Shown here piece after piece: positions 25,872 through 34,248 of a stretch of DNA of 64,000 nucleotides. The stretch covers positions 9,176,001-9,240,000 of the forward strand of contig NZ_CP041244.1 of the NCBI RefSeq assembly GCF_006547145.1, written 5' to 3'. The notes under the pieces are model-generated. The model was not told where the DNA came from. It did not search any database and worked only from the letters and a program-made list of their open reading frames with translations. The position numbers were made by a program, and so were the translations under genes. Position 1 is the first letter of the stretch. Every line of letters begins with the position of its first letter. The DNA comes from Actinomadura sp. WMMA1423 (GTDB lineage: Bacteria > Actinomycetota > Actinomycetes > Streptosporangiales > Streptosporangiaceae).

Positions 25872-26858
25872 ATGACCCTGCGAGAGGAGACCGCGGCGAC
25901 ACGGCGGTCCGACCACACGACGCACCACACCGAGCACGGAACGCGGATCGCGGCGCCGCCGGACGCCGTCTACCGGATCGTCGCGGACGTGACGTCCTGG
26001 CCGGTGCACTTCCCGCCGACCGTGCACGCCGTCCGCGTCTCCGGCGACGACCGCGCGGAACGCATCCGGATCTGGGCGCTCGCCAACGGCGCGCTCCGCA
26101 CCTGGGAGTCGCGGCGCGCGCTGGACGCCGGCGCCCGGACCGTCGAGTTCGCGCAGGCCGAGCCGAGCGCCCCCGTCGCCGCGATGCGCGGAACCTGGCG
26201 GATCGGGCCGGACGGGAACGGCGGCTCCCGCGTCGCCCTGCTCCACGACTACGCCGCCGTGGACGACGACCCGGAGGGCCTCGCGCTCATCAACAAGGCC
26301 GTCGAGAGCAACAGCACCGCGGAACTGGACGCGCTCAGGCGCGCGGCCGAGACCGGCGCCGGCGACGGCCTCACCCTGGAGTTCAGCGACGACGAACTCG
26401 TCCACGGGCCGCTGGAGGCGGCGTACGACTTCGTCAACGAGTGCGACCGGTGGCCCGAGCGGCTCCCGCACGTGGCGCGCGTCGACCTGACCGAGGACGA
26501 GCCCGGCCTCCAGTTCATGGAGATGGACACCCGGTCGCCGGACGGCTCCACGCACACCACAGCGTCCGGCCGCGTGTGCGTGCGAGGTGAGCGCATCGTC
26601 TACAAGCAGACGACGACGCCTCCGATCATGCGGACGCACAACGGCGAGTGGCTGTTCGAGGCGGCCGGGGACGGCGCGGTGCGCGTCACGTCCCGGCACA
26701 CGGTCGTCATCGACCCCGAGGCCCTGACGGGACCGGCCGCCGGCGGGATGGACCTGCCGGCGGTGCGCGACAGGATCCGCGAGACGCTCGGCGCCAACAG
26801 CAGGGCGACCCTGCGCGCCGCGAAGCGGTTCGCGGAGGACGAGAGGAGCGGAAAGTGA
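25872..26858 (+). CDS. Didomain aromatase/cyclase (ActVII type)
   Basis: 328 residues with two START/Bet v1-like SRPBCC domains. The first (about 18-150) contains RIAAPPDAVYRIVADVTSWPVHFPP and the second (about 165-320) EAAYDFVNECDRWPERLPHV. Didomain ARO/CYCs act on C-9-reduced chains, dehydrating and aromatising the first ring in the cytoplasm. This agrees with the ActIII-like reductase just upstream. Spacing is 9 bp from the ketoreductase stop, and it overlaps the ACP start (GTGA). Confidence 0.92.
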   Translation: MTLREETAATRRSDHTTHHTEHGTRIAAPPDAVYRIVADVTSWPVHFPPTVHAVRVSGDDRAERIRIWALANGALRTWESRRALDAGARTVEFAQAEPSAPVAAMRGTWRIGPDGNGGSRVALLHDYAAVDDDPEGLALINKAVESNSTAELDALRRAAETGAGDGLTLEFSDDELVHGPLEAAYDFVNECDRWPERLPHVARVDLTEDEPGLQFMEMDTRSPDGSTHTTASGRVCVRGERIVYKQTTTPPIMRTHNGEWLFEAAGDGAVRVTSRHTVVIDPEALTGPAAGGMDLPAVRDRIRETLGANSRATLRAAKRFAEDERSGK

Positions 26859-27112
26859 AGGAACTGACCCTGGACGACCTGAAGAACGCCCTGCGCGCGG
26901 CGGCGGGCGAGGCGGAGACCCTCGACGATCCGGCCGATCTGCTCGACGTGCCGTTCTCCGAGATGGGCTACGACTCGCTGGCCGTCATGGAGACCACGGC
27001 GCAGGTCGAGCGCATGCTCGGAATCGAACTGCCGGAGGAGGAGACCGCCGAACTGAAGACGCCCCGCGAATACCTGGACTTCGTCAACGCCAGGATCGGC
27101 GAGACGGTGTAG
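26855..27112 (+). CDS. Type II PKS acyl carrier protein
   Basis: An 85-residue acidic ACP with the phosphopantetheine attachment Ser in MGYDSLAVMETTAQVERMLGIELPEEE. The GTG start at 26855 overlaps the ARO/CYC stop. It carries the growing poly-beta-ketone for the KSalpha/KSbeta pair. The latter is encoded 7 kb downstream rather than adjacent, a split arrangement. A bidirectional terminator follows. No phosphopantetheinyl transferase is in the window. Confidence 0.93.
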   Translation: MKELTLDDLKNALRAAAGEAETLDDPADLLDVPFSEMGYDSLAVMETTAQVERMLGIELPEEETAELKTPREYLDFVNARIGETV

Positions 27113-27130
27113 ATCCTGCTCCGGTTGTCA

Positions 27131-27146
27131 ATCTACATTTGTAGAT
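27131..27146. promoter_or_regulatory. Isolated BlaI/CopY-like palindrome
   Basis: ATCTACA-TT-TGTAGAT, a perfect 7-bp inverted repeat containing TACAnnTGTA, the recognition core of BlaI/MecI and CopY repressors. It lies between the ACP stop and the terminator, next to TTGTCA. An ATG follows at once (27147), but the frame from it looks non-coding. No BlaI-type gene is in the window. It may be a relic. Confidence 0.4.
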
Positions 27147-27192
27147 ATGAAACCGGAGGAGGATCTGGAGCTCCGGAATCTCCCGGAACGGC

Positions 27193-27230
27193 GAAAGAGC
27201 CGGTGGCCCGCGCGGGCCACCGGCTCTTTC
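27193..27230. terminator. Bidirectional terminator between the ACP and SnoaL-like genes
   Basis: A perfect 38-bp palindrome with 19-bp arms running from GAAAGAGCCGGTGG to CCACCGGCTCTTTC. It has A-rich and T-rich ends on both strands and lies between two convergent genes. This is the classical form of a shared intrinsic terminator. Confidence 0.9.
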
Positions 27231-27288
27231 TCTCGACTTCCCGATGATCTGGACCGGCCGGATCAGGCCGTTCCCTCGGGCCGTCCGG

Positions 27289-27714
27289 TCAGGACATTCC
27301 GTCGACCCGGACGACCCGCTCCCGGATCAGCCAGGAACCGCCGTCGGGAACGAGCACGTCCTCGCACGTGGTGCTCGCGTGCAGAACGGTCCCCTTCTCC
27401 TTGCTCGACTGGAACACCAGCGCGTAGCTGCGGACCCGGACGCTCCCGTCCTCGGGGAGGATGTGGCTCATCCCGAGCCAGTGGCGCCGGACGATCCCCG
27501 CCTCGGCGAGCTTGTCGGCGACGACCCGGGACGCCGACCGGATCTCCTCCCGGCCGCGGACGGGCTCCGGATGGCCCTGGGCGTCGAACACGCCGTCGGG
27601 GGTGAAGGCGTCGGCCCATTCCTCGACCCTGCCGGCGTCGAGGAGCTGCATGTGCCGGGCGTAGAAGTTGTCGATGTCGGCCCTCAGCTCGGCGGGTGCG
27701 AGGGTGGTCGGCAT
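27289..27714 (-). CDS. SnoaL/NTF2-like protein
   Basis: A 141-residue cone-shaped NTF2/SnoaL-fold protein: IDNFYARHMQLLDAGRVEEWADAFTPDGVFDAQG, GREEI, then HWLGMSHILPEDGSVRVRSYALVFQ. In aromatic polyketide clusters this fold is used for late ring cyclisation (SnoaL, AknH), dehydration or hydroxylation. The conserved acidic and His residues (D, H) are present, but the exact chemistry cannot be read. It is transcribed with the SARP gene on the minus strand (39 bp apart). Confidence 0.75.
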   Translation of the reverse strand: MPTTLAPAELRADIDNFYARHMQLLDAGRVEEWADAFTPDGVFDAQGHPEPVRGREEIRSASRVVADKLAEAGIVRRHWLGMSHILPEDGSVRVRSYALVFQSSKEKGTVLHASTTCEDVLVPDGGSWLIRERVVRVDGMS

Positions 27715-27753
27715 GGTGCGTCCCCTTTCCTGGGCGGTGCTTCTCGGTCGTGT

Positions 27754-28641
27754 TCAGCGGATGTTCGGTGCGGGCCGCCGTCCGGCGTCGCGCGGGGCCC
27801 GCGGTTTCGGTATCGCCGTCGCGGCGGGGCCCGGGGCCGCCGCCGCCTTCGGTGCCGTGCACGTCAGCGGCGTCGTGGGCTGCTCGCCCTGCAGGACGGC
27901 CGCGTGCACCTCGCTGAGCTCGGGGGACGGGCTCAGCCCGAGGTCCTCGGCGAGGATGTGCCGGGCCGAATGGAAGGCCTCCAGGGCGTCGTAGCGGCGT
28001 CCGGAACGTGCCAACGAGCACACCAGGAGGGCGTGGTACCACTCGTCGTACGGCTTGAGGGCGACCAGCGACCGCAGCTCGCCGATGAGCTCGCGGTGCC
28101 GGCCGAGCCGCAGGTCGGCCTCGATGCGCAGGTTCAGCGCGTGCGCGCGGTGCTCGTCCAGCGCCGCGGCGTGGCTCTCCAGGACCCGGCCGAGTTCGAC
28201 GTTGGCCATCGGAGGGCCCGTCCAGAGGTCGAGCGCGTCGCACAGCGGCTCCACGGCCTCGGCGGAGCGGCCGTCCTGCAGCATCCCGCGGCCCTTGGAG
28301 AGCAGCCGGTCGAACCGGCTGAGGTCCAGCTGCTCGGGGGAGACCCGCAGCATGTAGCCGGGCGGGCGGGTGAGCAGGACGTCCTCGTCGCCGCGCCCCG
28401 CGGCCGCCTCCGAGGTCAGCCACCGCCGGATCTGGTACACGTACGTCTGGGCGGTCCGGGCCGCGCTGCGCGGCGGGTCGTCCCCCCACAGCTCCTCGAT
28501 GATCGTGTCGAGCGGCACGACGCGGTCCGCGCGCACCAGCAGCAGCGCGAGCGTGTTCAGCACGCGCGGCGCGGTCGGTGCGAACGCCGATCCGCCGCCG
28601 CCCGCGACCTCCAGCGGGCCGAGCAGCTTGAAACGCAGCAT
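27754..28641 (-). CDS. SARP-family pathway activator (AfsR/DnrI/RedD type)
   Basis: 295 residues: an OmpR-like winged-helix DNA-binding domain (about 1-100; LRFKLLGPLEVAG...APRVLNTLALLLVRADRVV...LWGDDPPRSAARTAQTYVYQIRRWL) followed by a bacterial transcriptional activation domain of helical repeats (LDLSRFDRLL...YHALLVCSLARSGRRYDALEAFHSAR). SARPs activate polyketide clusters by binding TCGA-type heptamer repeats. I set the start at ATG 28641, 11 nt after GGAGG, rather than ATG 28677. It is divergent from the MFS exporter across 262 bp. The likely main activator of this cluster. Confidence 0.92.
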   Translation of the reverse strand: MLRFKLLGPLEVAGGGGSAFAPTAPRVLNTLALLLVRADRVVPLDTIIEELWGDDPPRSAARTAQTYVYQIRRWLTSEAAAGRGDEDVLLTRPPGYMLRVSPEQLDLSRFDRLLSKGRGMLQDGRSAEAVEPLCDALDLWTGPPMANVELGRVLESHAAALDEHRAHALNLRIEADLRLGRHRELIGELRSLVALKPYDEWYHALLVCSLARSGRRYDALEAFHSARHILAEDLGLSPSPELSEVHAAVLQGEQPTTPLTCTAPKAAAAPGPAATAIPKPRAPRDAGRRPAPNIR

Positions 28642-28903
28642 CTGAGTTTCGACCTCCGTCGATCTGGTCGCGGTCATTCACGGCATTCGCCGCTTTTTGC
28701 CAGGAAGACGCTTTCTAAGCGCGTCATCGTCGTTCGGTGAGGCGTGCGGCCCCGAACGTCCACCACCGGGTGCGCCTTCCGGTCCCCGCGGGGTATCGAA
28801 AGAAGTACTCCGCGGTCGGCGCGAACGCGTTTCCCCCTCCGGTGCTCGGTTATCAAGCGCGACGTCAGAGAACGCCTCGTCGACCGAAGAGGAGTGATCC
28901 TCG

Positions 28904-30352
28904 GTGACGACAGAAACGACGGTGGCCGAGAAAGGCACGTCGGAGCGGCTGGGACTCGTGCTCGCCGTCTGCTGCGCCGGACAGTTCCTGGTGGTGCTGG
29001 ACGCCTCGGTGATGAACGTCGCGCTGCCCTCCATCAGGACCGCACTGCATTTCCAGACCGACTCGCTGCAATGGATCATCAACGCGTACACGATCGTGTT
29101 CGCGGGCTTCCTGCTGCTCGGCGGGCGGCTGGCCGACATCTACGGGCGGCGCCGGGTCTTCCTCGGCGGGATCGCCGTCTTCACGCTCGCGAGCCTCGCC
29201 GGAGGCCTGGCCTGGAACCCGGCCTCGCTGCTGGCCGCGCGCGGCGTCCAGGGGCTGGGCGCGGCCGTGATGGCGCCGGCGACGCTGACCGTCCTCGGCA
29301 CCACCTTCACCGACAGGGAGCGGCGCGCCAGGGCGTTCGGCCTGTGGGGCGCGGTCGCCGCGGGAGGCGGCGCGATCGGCGCGCTCGTCGGCGGCGCCAT
29401 CACCGAATGGCTCTCCTGGCGGTGGATCCTGCTCGTCAACGTCCCCGTCGGCGTCCTGCTGACGGCGGGCGCGGTGTACGCGGTCACCGAGTCCCGCAAG
29501 GAGGACGGCGACCGGCGGATGGACCTGCCCGGCGCCCTCGCCATCACGGCCGGGCTGATCCTGCTGGTCTACGGCATCGTCCGGTCCGAGAAGGAGGGCT
29601 GGGACTCGCCGCAGATCATCGTCAGCCTCGGCCTGGCCGTCGTCCTGCTGGTCCTCTTCGCCGTGAACGAGACGCGCCGCAGGAGCCATCCGCTGGTGCC
29701 GCTCGGCATCTTCCGCAACCGCTCGGTGACGGCGGCCAACCTGGTCGCGTTCACGAGCACCGCCGCCCTGTGGGGGACGTTCTTCCTGTTCACCCTGCTG
29801 CTCCAGCTCGTCCTCGGCTACAGCCCGCTCGAGACCGGGTTCGCGTACCTGCCGCTGTCCCTCGGCATCGTCGCCGCCGCGCGCGGCATCGCCCCGCTGG
29901 TGCCGAAGGCGGGCCCGCGCCCGCTGCTGGTCGCCGGGCTGCTGCTGTCGGCGGCCGGCCTGGCCTGGCTCTCCCGCGCCGGGGCGGGAGCCGGCTTCGT
30001 GGCCGACCTGTTCGGCCCGACGCTGGTCCTCGGCATCGGCCAGGGCCTGGTGTCGGCGTCCATGACCGTCGCGGGCACCTCCGAGGTCGGCTACCGCGAG
30101 CAGGGGCTCGTCTCAGGGCTGCTGAACACCAGCCGCCAGGTCGGCGGCGCGCTCGGGCTCGGCATCCTCGCCGTCGTCGCCGCCGCGCACACCTCGGACG
30201 TGGCGCGGGGCGGGCACGTCACCGGGCAGGCCCTCGCCGCGGGATTCGACCGCGCCCTGCTGGTCTCGGCGCTGTTCCCGCTCCTCGGCGTGGCCGCCGC
30301 CCTCGCCGTCCCGAGGATCCGCCCGGACGACGGGCCGCCCGCGCGCGGCTGA
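28904..30352 (+). CDS. MFS drug exporter, DHA2 (14-TMS) family
   Basis: A 482-residue integral membrane protein with the DHA2 signatures: VVLDASVMNVALPSI in TM1, LLLGGRLADIYGRRRVFLGG (motif A), and GPTLVLGIGQG with later helices consistent with 14 spans. It exports drugs with proton antiport. Located beside the SARP gene, it is the obvious self-resistance and secretion pump for the polyketide. GTG at 28904 follows GAGGAG. Confidence 0.92.
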   Translation: MTTETTVAEKGTSERLGLVLAVCCAGQFLVVLDASVMNVALPSIRTALHFQTDSLQWIINAYTIVFAGFLLLGGRLADIYGRRRVFLGGIAVFTLASLAGGLAWNPASLLAARGVQGLGAAVMAPATLTVLGTTFTDRERRARAFGLWGAVAAGGGAIGALVGGAITEWLSWRWILLVNVPVGVLLTAGAVYAVTESRKEDGDRRMDLPGALAITAGLILLVYGIVRSEKEGWDSPQIIVSLGLAVVLLVLFAVNETRRRSHPLVPLGIFRNRSVTAANLVAFTSTAALWGTFFLFTLLLQLVLGYSPLETGFAYLPLSLGIVAAARGIAPLVPKAGPRPLLVAGLLLSAAGLAWLSRAGAGAGFVADLFGPTLVLGIGQGLVSASMTVAGTSEVGYREQGLVSGLLNTSRQVGGALGLGILAVVAAAHTSDVARGGHVTGQALAAGFDRALLVSALFPLLGVAAALAVPRIRPDDGPPARG

Positions 30353-30421
30353 CCCGCCTCGACGGGACCGCCTCGACAGCATCCCGACAGGACGTCGACG
30401 GACGCGGGCGAGATTGGGGCC

Positions 30422-30925
30422 ATGGATGCGAGCCAGTCAGCGACCTCCATCACGGTCCCACCCGTCCGCAAGTCCGTCGACGTCCCGGTGCCGGCGGACC
30501 GGGCCTTCGCGCACTTCACCCGGCGGCCCACCGACTGGTGGCCGCGCAGCCACGTGCTGGTCGCCGAGCGGGAACGAGTGATCTTCGAACCCCGGGTGGG
30601 CGGCCGCTGGTACGAGCGCTCCACCGACGGCTCCGAACTCGACTGGGGCCGGGTCCTGGTCTGGGACCCGCCGGACCGCCTCGTCCTGACGTGGCGCATC
30701 GACGGCGGTTTCCGCCCGATCGAGGACGACGAGCGGGCCAGCCGCGTGGAGGTGACCTTCACCCGGCGCGGGCCCAAGGCGACCCGCGTGGAACTGGCCC
30801 ATGTCGAGCTGGCCCGGCACGGCGAGGCCGCCGGGCGCATCCGCGCGGCCATCGACGGCCCGAGCCCCGGTGAGACGCTCGCGCGATTCGCCGCCACCCT
30901 CACCGAAGGAGACGACCATGCCTGA
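30422..30925 (+). CDS. SRPBCC/AHSA1-like protein
   Basis: A 167-residue START-like protein (SVDVPVPADRAFAHFTRRPTDWWPRSH...FEPRVGGRWYER...GRVLVWDPPDRLVLTWRI), which is the AHSA1 pattern rather than that of polyketide aromatases. It overlaps the P450 gene by 8 bp, so it is co-translated with an oxidative tailoring enzyme. It may assist cyclisation or bind an intermediate; a cluster function is inferred from context only. Confidence 0.75.
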   Translation: MDASQSATSITVPPVRKSVDVPVPADRAFAHFTRRPTDWWPRSHVLVAERERVIFEPRVGGRWYERSTDGSELDWGRVLVWDPPDRLVLTWRIDGGFRPIEDDERASRVEVTFTRRGPKATRVELAHVELARHGEAAGRIRAAIDGPSPGETLARFAATLTEGDDHA

Positions 30926-32168
30926 CCGCGAAGCCATGCCCGACGGCGCCCCCGCGTCCGACCGGGAGCACCCGCACGAAGCCGAGGCGCGCGGCGCGCC
31001 CTTCCCCTGGCGACGGCCCGGCCCGTTCGCCCCGCCGGACCGGCACCGCGAGTGCCGCGAGCGGCCGGGCCTCACCAGGGTCCCGCGCTCGGCGGGCGAG
31101 CCCACGTGGGTGGTCACCCGGTACGCGGAGGTCCGCGAGGCCCTGAACGACGAGCGGCTCGGCAACGACCGGGGCCGCCCCGGGTTCCCGGCGCCGTTCC
31201 CGATCCCCAAGGACTTCACGCTCAACTCGTCCCTGCTCGGCATGGACCCGCCCCGGCACACCGACTACCGCAAGCGGGTCGCCAAGGACTTCACCGTCCG
31301 CCGCGTGAAGCTGCTGCGGCCCCGCGTCGAGGAGATCGTCGACCGGCAGGCGGCCGCGCTGGAGGACGCGGGCCCGCCGAGCGACCTGCTCGCGGCCTTC
31401 GCCCTGCCGATCACCATCTCGGTGATCATGGAGCTGCTGGGGATCCCGGCGCGCGACAAGGACTTCCTGCACGTGCGCACCCGGACCATGTTCGGCGGGA
31501 CGGCCACGGCGGCCGAGCGCAAGGAGGCGGTCAACCAGCTCGACGCCTACTTCCGCGAGCTGGTCGACGCCAAGTACGACGACCCCGGGGACGACCTCGT
31601 CTCCAAGCTCACCGGCGCCTTCCCGCGCGAGGACGACTTCGACGAGCTCGTCCACCTCACGCGGCTGCTGTTCAACGGCGGCCACGAGAGCACCGCCAGC
31701 ATGATCGCGATGGGCACGCTGGCGCTGCTGCGCCACCCGGACCAGCTCGACCTGCTGCGCGCCGACCCCGACCTCGCGCCGCCGGCCGTCGAGGAGCTGC
31801 TGCGCTACCTCAGCGTCACCGACCTCACCACCGCGCGCGTCGCGCGCACCGACCTGACGATCTCCGGAACCCCGGTGCGCGAGGGCGAGGGCGTCTTCCC
31901 GCTCACCGCCGCCGCCAACCGGGACCCCGAGGCGTTCGAGCGCCCCGACGAGCTCGACATCACCCGCGGGTCCCGCAAGCACCTGGCCTTCGGCCACGGC
32001 CGCCACCTGTGCCTCGGGTCCGAACTGGCCCGCCTGGAGCTGGAGGTCGTCTTCCGCACGCTCTACCGCAAGCTGCCCGGGCTCCGGCTCGCCGTCCCGT
32101 TCGAGGACCTGTCCTTCAAGGACGGCGGCCTCGTCTACGGGGTCGAGGCGCTGCCCGTGACCTGGTGA
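30918..32168 (+). CDS. Cytochrome P450 monooxygenase
   Basis: A 416-residue bacterial class I P450. Motifs: I helix FNGGHESTAS (Ser where many have the catalytic Thr), K-helix EELLRYL (ExxR), and haem loop FGHGRHLCLG with the Cys thiolate. Early residues MDPPRHTDYRKRVAKDFT form the conserved C-helix region. It probably hydroxylates or epoxidises the polyketide. No ferredoxin is encoded nearby. ATG 30918 (after GAAGGAGACGACC) overlaps the SRPBCC stop. Confidence 0.93.
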   Translation: MPDREAMPDGAPASDREHPHEAEARGAPFPWRRPGPFAPPDRHRECRERPGLTRVPRSAGEPTWVVTRYAEVREALNDERLGNDRGRPGFPAPFPIPKDFTLNSSLLGMDPPRHTDYRKRVAKDFTVRRVKLLRPRVEEIVDRQAAALEDAGPPSDLLAAFALPITISVIMELLGIPARDKDFLHVRTRTMFGGTATAAERKEAVNQLDAYFRELVDAKYDDPGDDLVSKLTGAFPREDDFDELVHLTRLLFNGGHESTASMIAMGTLALLRHPDQLDLLRADPDLAPPAVEELLRYLSVTDLTTARVARTDLTISGTPVREGEGVFPLTAAANRDPEAFERPDELDITRGSRKHLAFGHGRHLCLGSELARLELEVVFRTLYRKLPGLRLAVPFEDLSFKDGGLVYGVEALPVTW

Positions 32169-32187
32169 CCCGTCTGGAGTGATGAAC

Positions 32188-33324
32188 GTGACCACCACCA
32201 TGACCGACGAGCGCACGGCCCTGGACGCCGCCGTGCGCGCCGCCGCCGACCACGCCGACGGGGCCGACCGCACCGGGCGGCTGAACGACGAGGCCGTCGC
32301 CGCCGTGGCCGCGACCGCCCTGCCCCGCCACTTCGTGCCCGCCCGCTGGGGCGGCGCCGAGTCCACGTTCCGCGAGCTGACCGCCGCGGTCGTCCGGCTC
32401 GGCGAGGCGTGCGCCTCCACGGCCTGGTGCGCCGCGATGTTCGCCTACACCGGCCGGTTCGCGGCGCACCTGCCGATCGAGGGCCAGCGCGACCTGTGGG
32501 AGGGCTCGCCGGGCACGCTGCTCGTGCCCGGCCTGGTTCCGGCCGGGTCCGCCGAGGAGACCGAGGGCGGCTTCCTGCTGCGCGGGCGCTGGCGGTACGT
32601 CAGCGGCGTCGAGTTCGCCGACTGGGCGTTCATCTCCGGGCCCGCGGGCGGCGGCATCGAACCGCGCTTCTTCGCGGTGCCCCGCGCCGACTTCGCCTTC
32701 GAGCCGAGCTGGGACGCGATCGGCATGCGGGCCACCGGCAGCCACACCCTCGTGGTGGACGAGGCGTTCGTCCCCGACCACCGCACGGCCCTGTTCAAGG
32801 AGGTGATGGGCGGGATGAACCACACCTCGCAGGCACCGCAGCACAACGTCCCACTGCCCGCCGTCGGCGGCCTGACCTGCATCTCCGCGCTGATCGGCGC
32901 GGCACGCGGCGCGCTGGCCTCCGCGACCCGCACGGCCGCGGCCAAGCGCGCGGCGGGCCCGCCCGCAGGAGCCCCGCGCACCGGCGGCCCGCCCCCGGCC
33001 GGCGACCCGGCCTCGGTGGACATCGCGACCTCCGCCGCGCGGATCGAGGCGGCCGAACTGCTGATCGACCAGGTCGTGTCGGCACTGGACGCGGGGGAGG
33101 GCCGCCCGCGCGCGTTCGAGAACGCCAACCGCGCCTCCTACGCGGCGGCCCTGCTGGTGGAGGCGGTCAACGCGCTGATGAGGTCGGCGGGCACCGCCGC
33201 GCAGGACCGGGGCGCCTCGCTGCAGCGGTGCTGGCGGGACGTGACCGTCGGCTGCTCGCACGCCGCGCTGCGCCCCGAACGCGCGGCTTCCGGCTACGTC
33301 GAGGCACTGGCCGCCCGAACCTGA
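32188..33324 (+). CDS. Acyl-CoA-dehydrogenase-fold flavin monooxygenase (ActVA-ORF5/group D)
   Basis: A 378-residue member of the HpaB/ActVA-ORF5-like group, which uses reduced flavin and O2 to hydroxylate aromatic rings. Features: LPRHFVPARWGGAESTFRELTAAVVRLGEACASTAWC, RWRYVSGVEFADWAFISG, and GMRATGSHTLVVDEAFVP. The partner reductase is at 11626-12111. It probably hydroxylates the aromatic polyketide. GTG 32188 was chosen because it sits 8 nt from CTGGAG; ATG 32182 is too close to the same site. A Pro/Gly/Ala-rich insert (about 253-275) is unusual. Confidence 0.88.
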   Translation: MTTTMTDERTALDAAVRAAADHADGADRTGRLNDEAVAAVAATALPRHFVPARWGGAESTFRELTAAVVRLGEACASTAWCAAMFAYTGRFAAHLPIEGQRDLWEGSPGTLLVPGLVPAGSAEETEGGFLLRGRWRYVSGVEFADWAFISGPAGGGIEPRFFAVPRADFAFEPSWDAIGMRATGSHTLVVDEAFVPDHRTALFKEVMGGMNHTSQAPQHNVPLPAVGGLTCISALIGAARGALASATRTAAAKRAAGPPAGAPRTGGPPPAGDPASVDIATSAARIEAAELLIDQVVSALDAGEGRPRAFENANRASYAAALLVEAVNALMRSAGTAAQDRGASLQRCWRDVTVGCSHAALRPERAASGYVEALAART

Positions 33325-33339
33325 CCCGACGGAGTCGGG

Positions 33340-33368
33340 CGGGGGGTGTGGGGGGTCGTCCCCCCACA
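33340..33368 (+). repeat. G/C-rich palindromic repeat, intergenic copy
   Basis: Same 29-bp element as at 17482-17510 (27 of 29 identical). The core is six G, TCGT, six C: a tight hairpin that lies 16 bp after the monooxygenase stop and 28 bp before the luciferase-like gene. It could attenuate or stabilise the mRNA at this junction. Confidence 0.65.
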
Positions 33369-33396
33369 AGTGACCAGACCCGGAGAGGAGTCGACT

Positions 33397-34248
33397 ATGG
33401 AGTACGGAGTGGCTCTGCCCACCATGGTGCAGGGCGTGCAGGGGCGCGACCTGCTGGAGTGGGCCCGCAGGGCCGAGGAGGCGGGGTTCGCCGACCTGGC
33501 GGTGCTCGACCGCCTGGTGTACGGCAACGACGAACCGCTGGTCGCCCTGGCCGCCACGGCGGGCGTGACCGAACGGATCAGGCTCACCACCGGGATCCTC
33601 ATCGCCCCGTACCGGGGCAGCACCGCGCTGGTCGCCAAGCAGGCCGCGTCCGTCCACCACCTGTCGGACGGACGGCTCACGCTGGGCGTCGCGGTGGGGG
33701 CCCGGCCGGACGACTACGCGGCGTCCGGCGCCGAGTTCGGCGACCGGGGCCGCCGCCTCGACACGATGCTCGCCGAGATGCGCAAGATCTGGGCGGGCGG
33801 CGAGATCGGCCCGGAGCCGCCCGGAGGCGACCCCGAGATCCTCGTCGGCGGCAGGGCGCCGTCCGCGCTGCGGAGGGCCGTCGCCCACGGCGACGGCTAC
33901 TTCGCCGCCGCGGGTCCGCCGCAGACGTTCGCCGAGCGGGCCGGCGAGGTCCGCCGCCGCTGGCGGGAGGCCGGTCGCCCCGGCGCCCCGCGCGTGGTCG
34001 CGCAGGCGTACTACGCGCTCGGCGCGGACGCGGACGCCCGTGTCCGCGAGCACCTCGGCGACTACTACTCCTTCGCGGGCAGGCTCGCCGACATGATGAT
34101 CAAGGGGGCCCTGACGACGCCCGGGCGGCTGCGCGAGGCCGCCCGCGCCTTCGCCGAGGCCGGATGCGACGAGCTCGTGCTGGTGCCCTGCTCGTCCGGG
34201 CCGGAGGAGCTCGACCTGCTCGCCGAGACTCTGCGGGAGGAGACCTGA
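33397..34248 (+). CDS. Luciferase-like (LLM) flavin/F420-dependent oxidoreductase
   Basis: A 283-residue TIM-barrel protein of the bacterial luciferase-like family: MEYGVALPTMVQG, ARRAEEAGFADLAVLDR, TTGILIAPYRGSTALVAKQAASVHHLSDGRLTLGVAVG, then IWAGG...PEILVGG. It can act as an FMN monooxygenase or an F420-dependent reductase on the polyketide. The sequence alone does not decide. ATG 33397 follows GGAGAGGAG. Its stop overlaps the KSalpha start. Confidence 0.88.
   Translation: MEYGVALPTMVQGVQGRDLLEWARRAEEAGFADLAVLDRLVYGNDEPLVALAATAGVTERIRLTTGILIAPYRGSTALVAKQAASVHHLSDGRLTLGVAVGARPDDYAASGAEFGDRGRRLDTMLAEMRKIWAGGEIGPEPPGGDPEILVGGRAPSALRRAVAHGDGYFAAAGPPQTFAERAGEVRRRWREAGRPGAPRVVAQAYYALGADADARVREHLGDYYSFAGRLADMMIKGALTTPGRLREAARAFAEAGCDELVLVPCSSGPEELDLLAETLREET

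Noticed and set aside
27147..27605. A plus-strand frame starting right after the ATCTACATTTGTAGAT palindrome
   Set aside because: It runs through the terminator hairpin and antisense to the SnoaL-like gene. The product has no family pattern. The operator-like site was kept as a separate observation.
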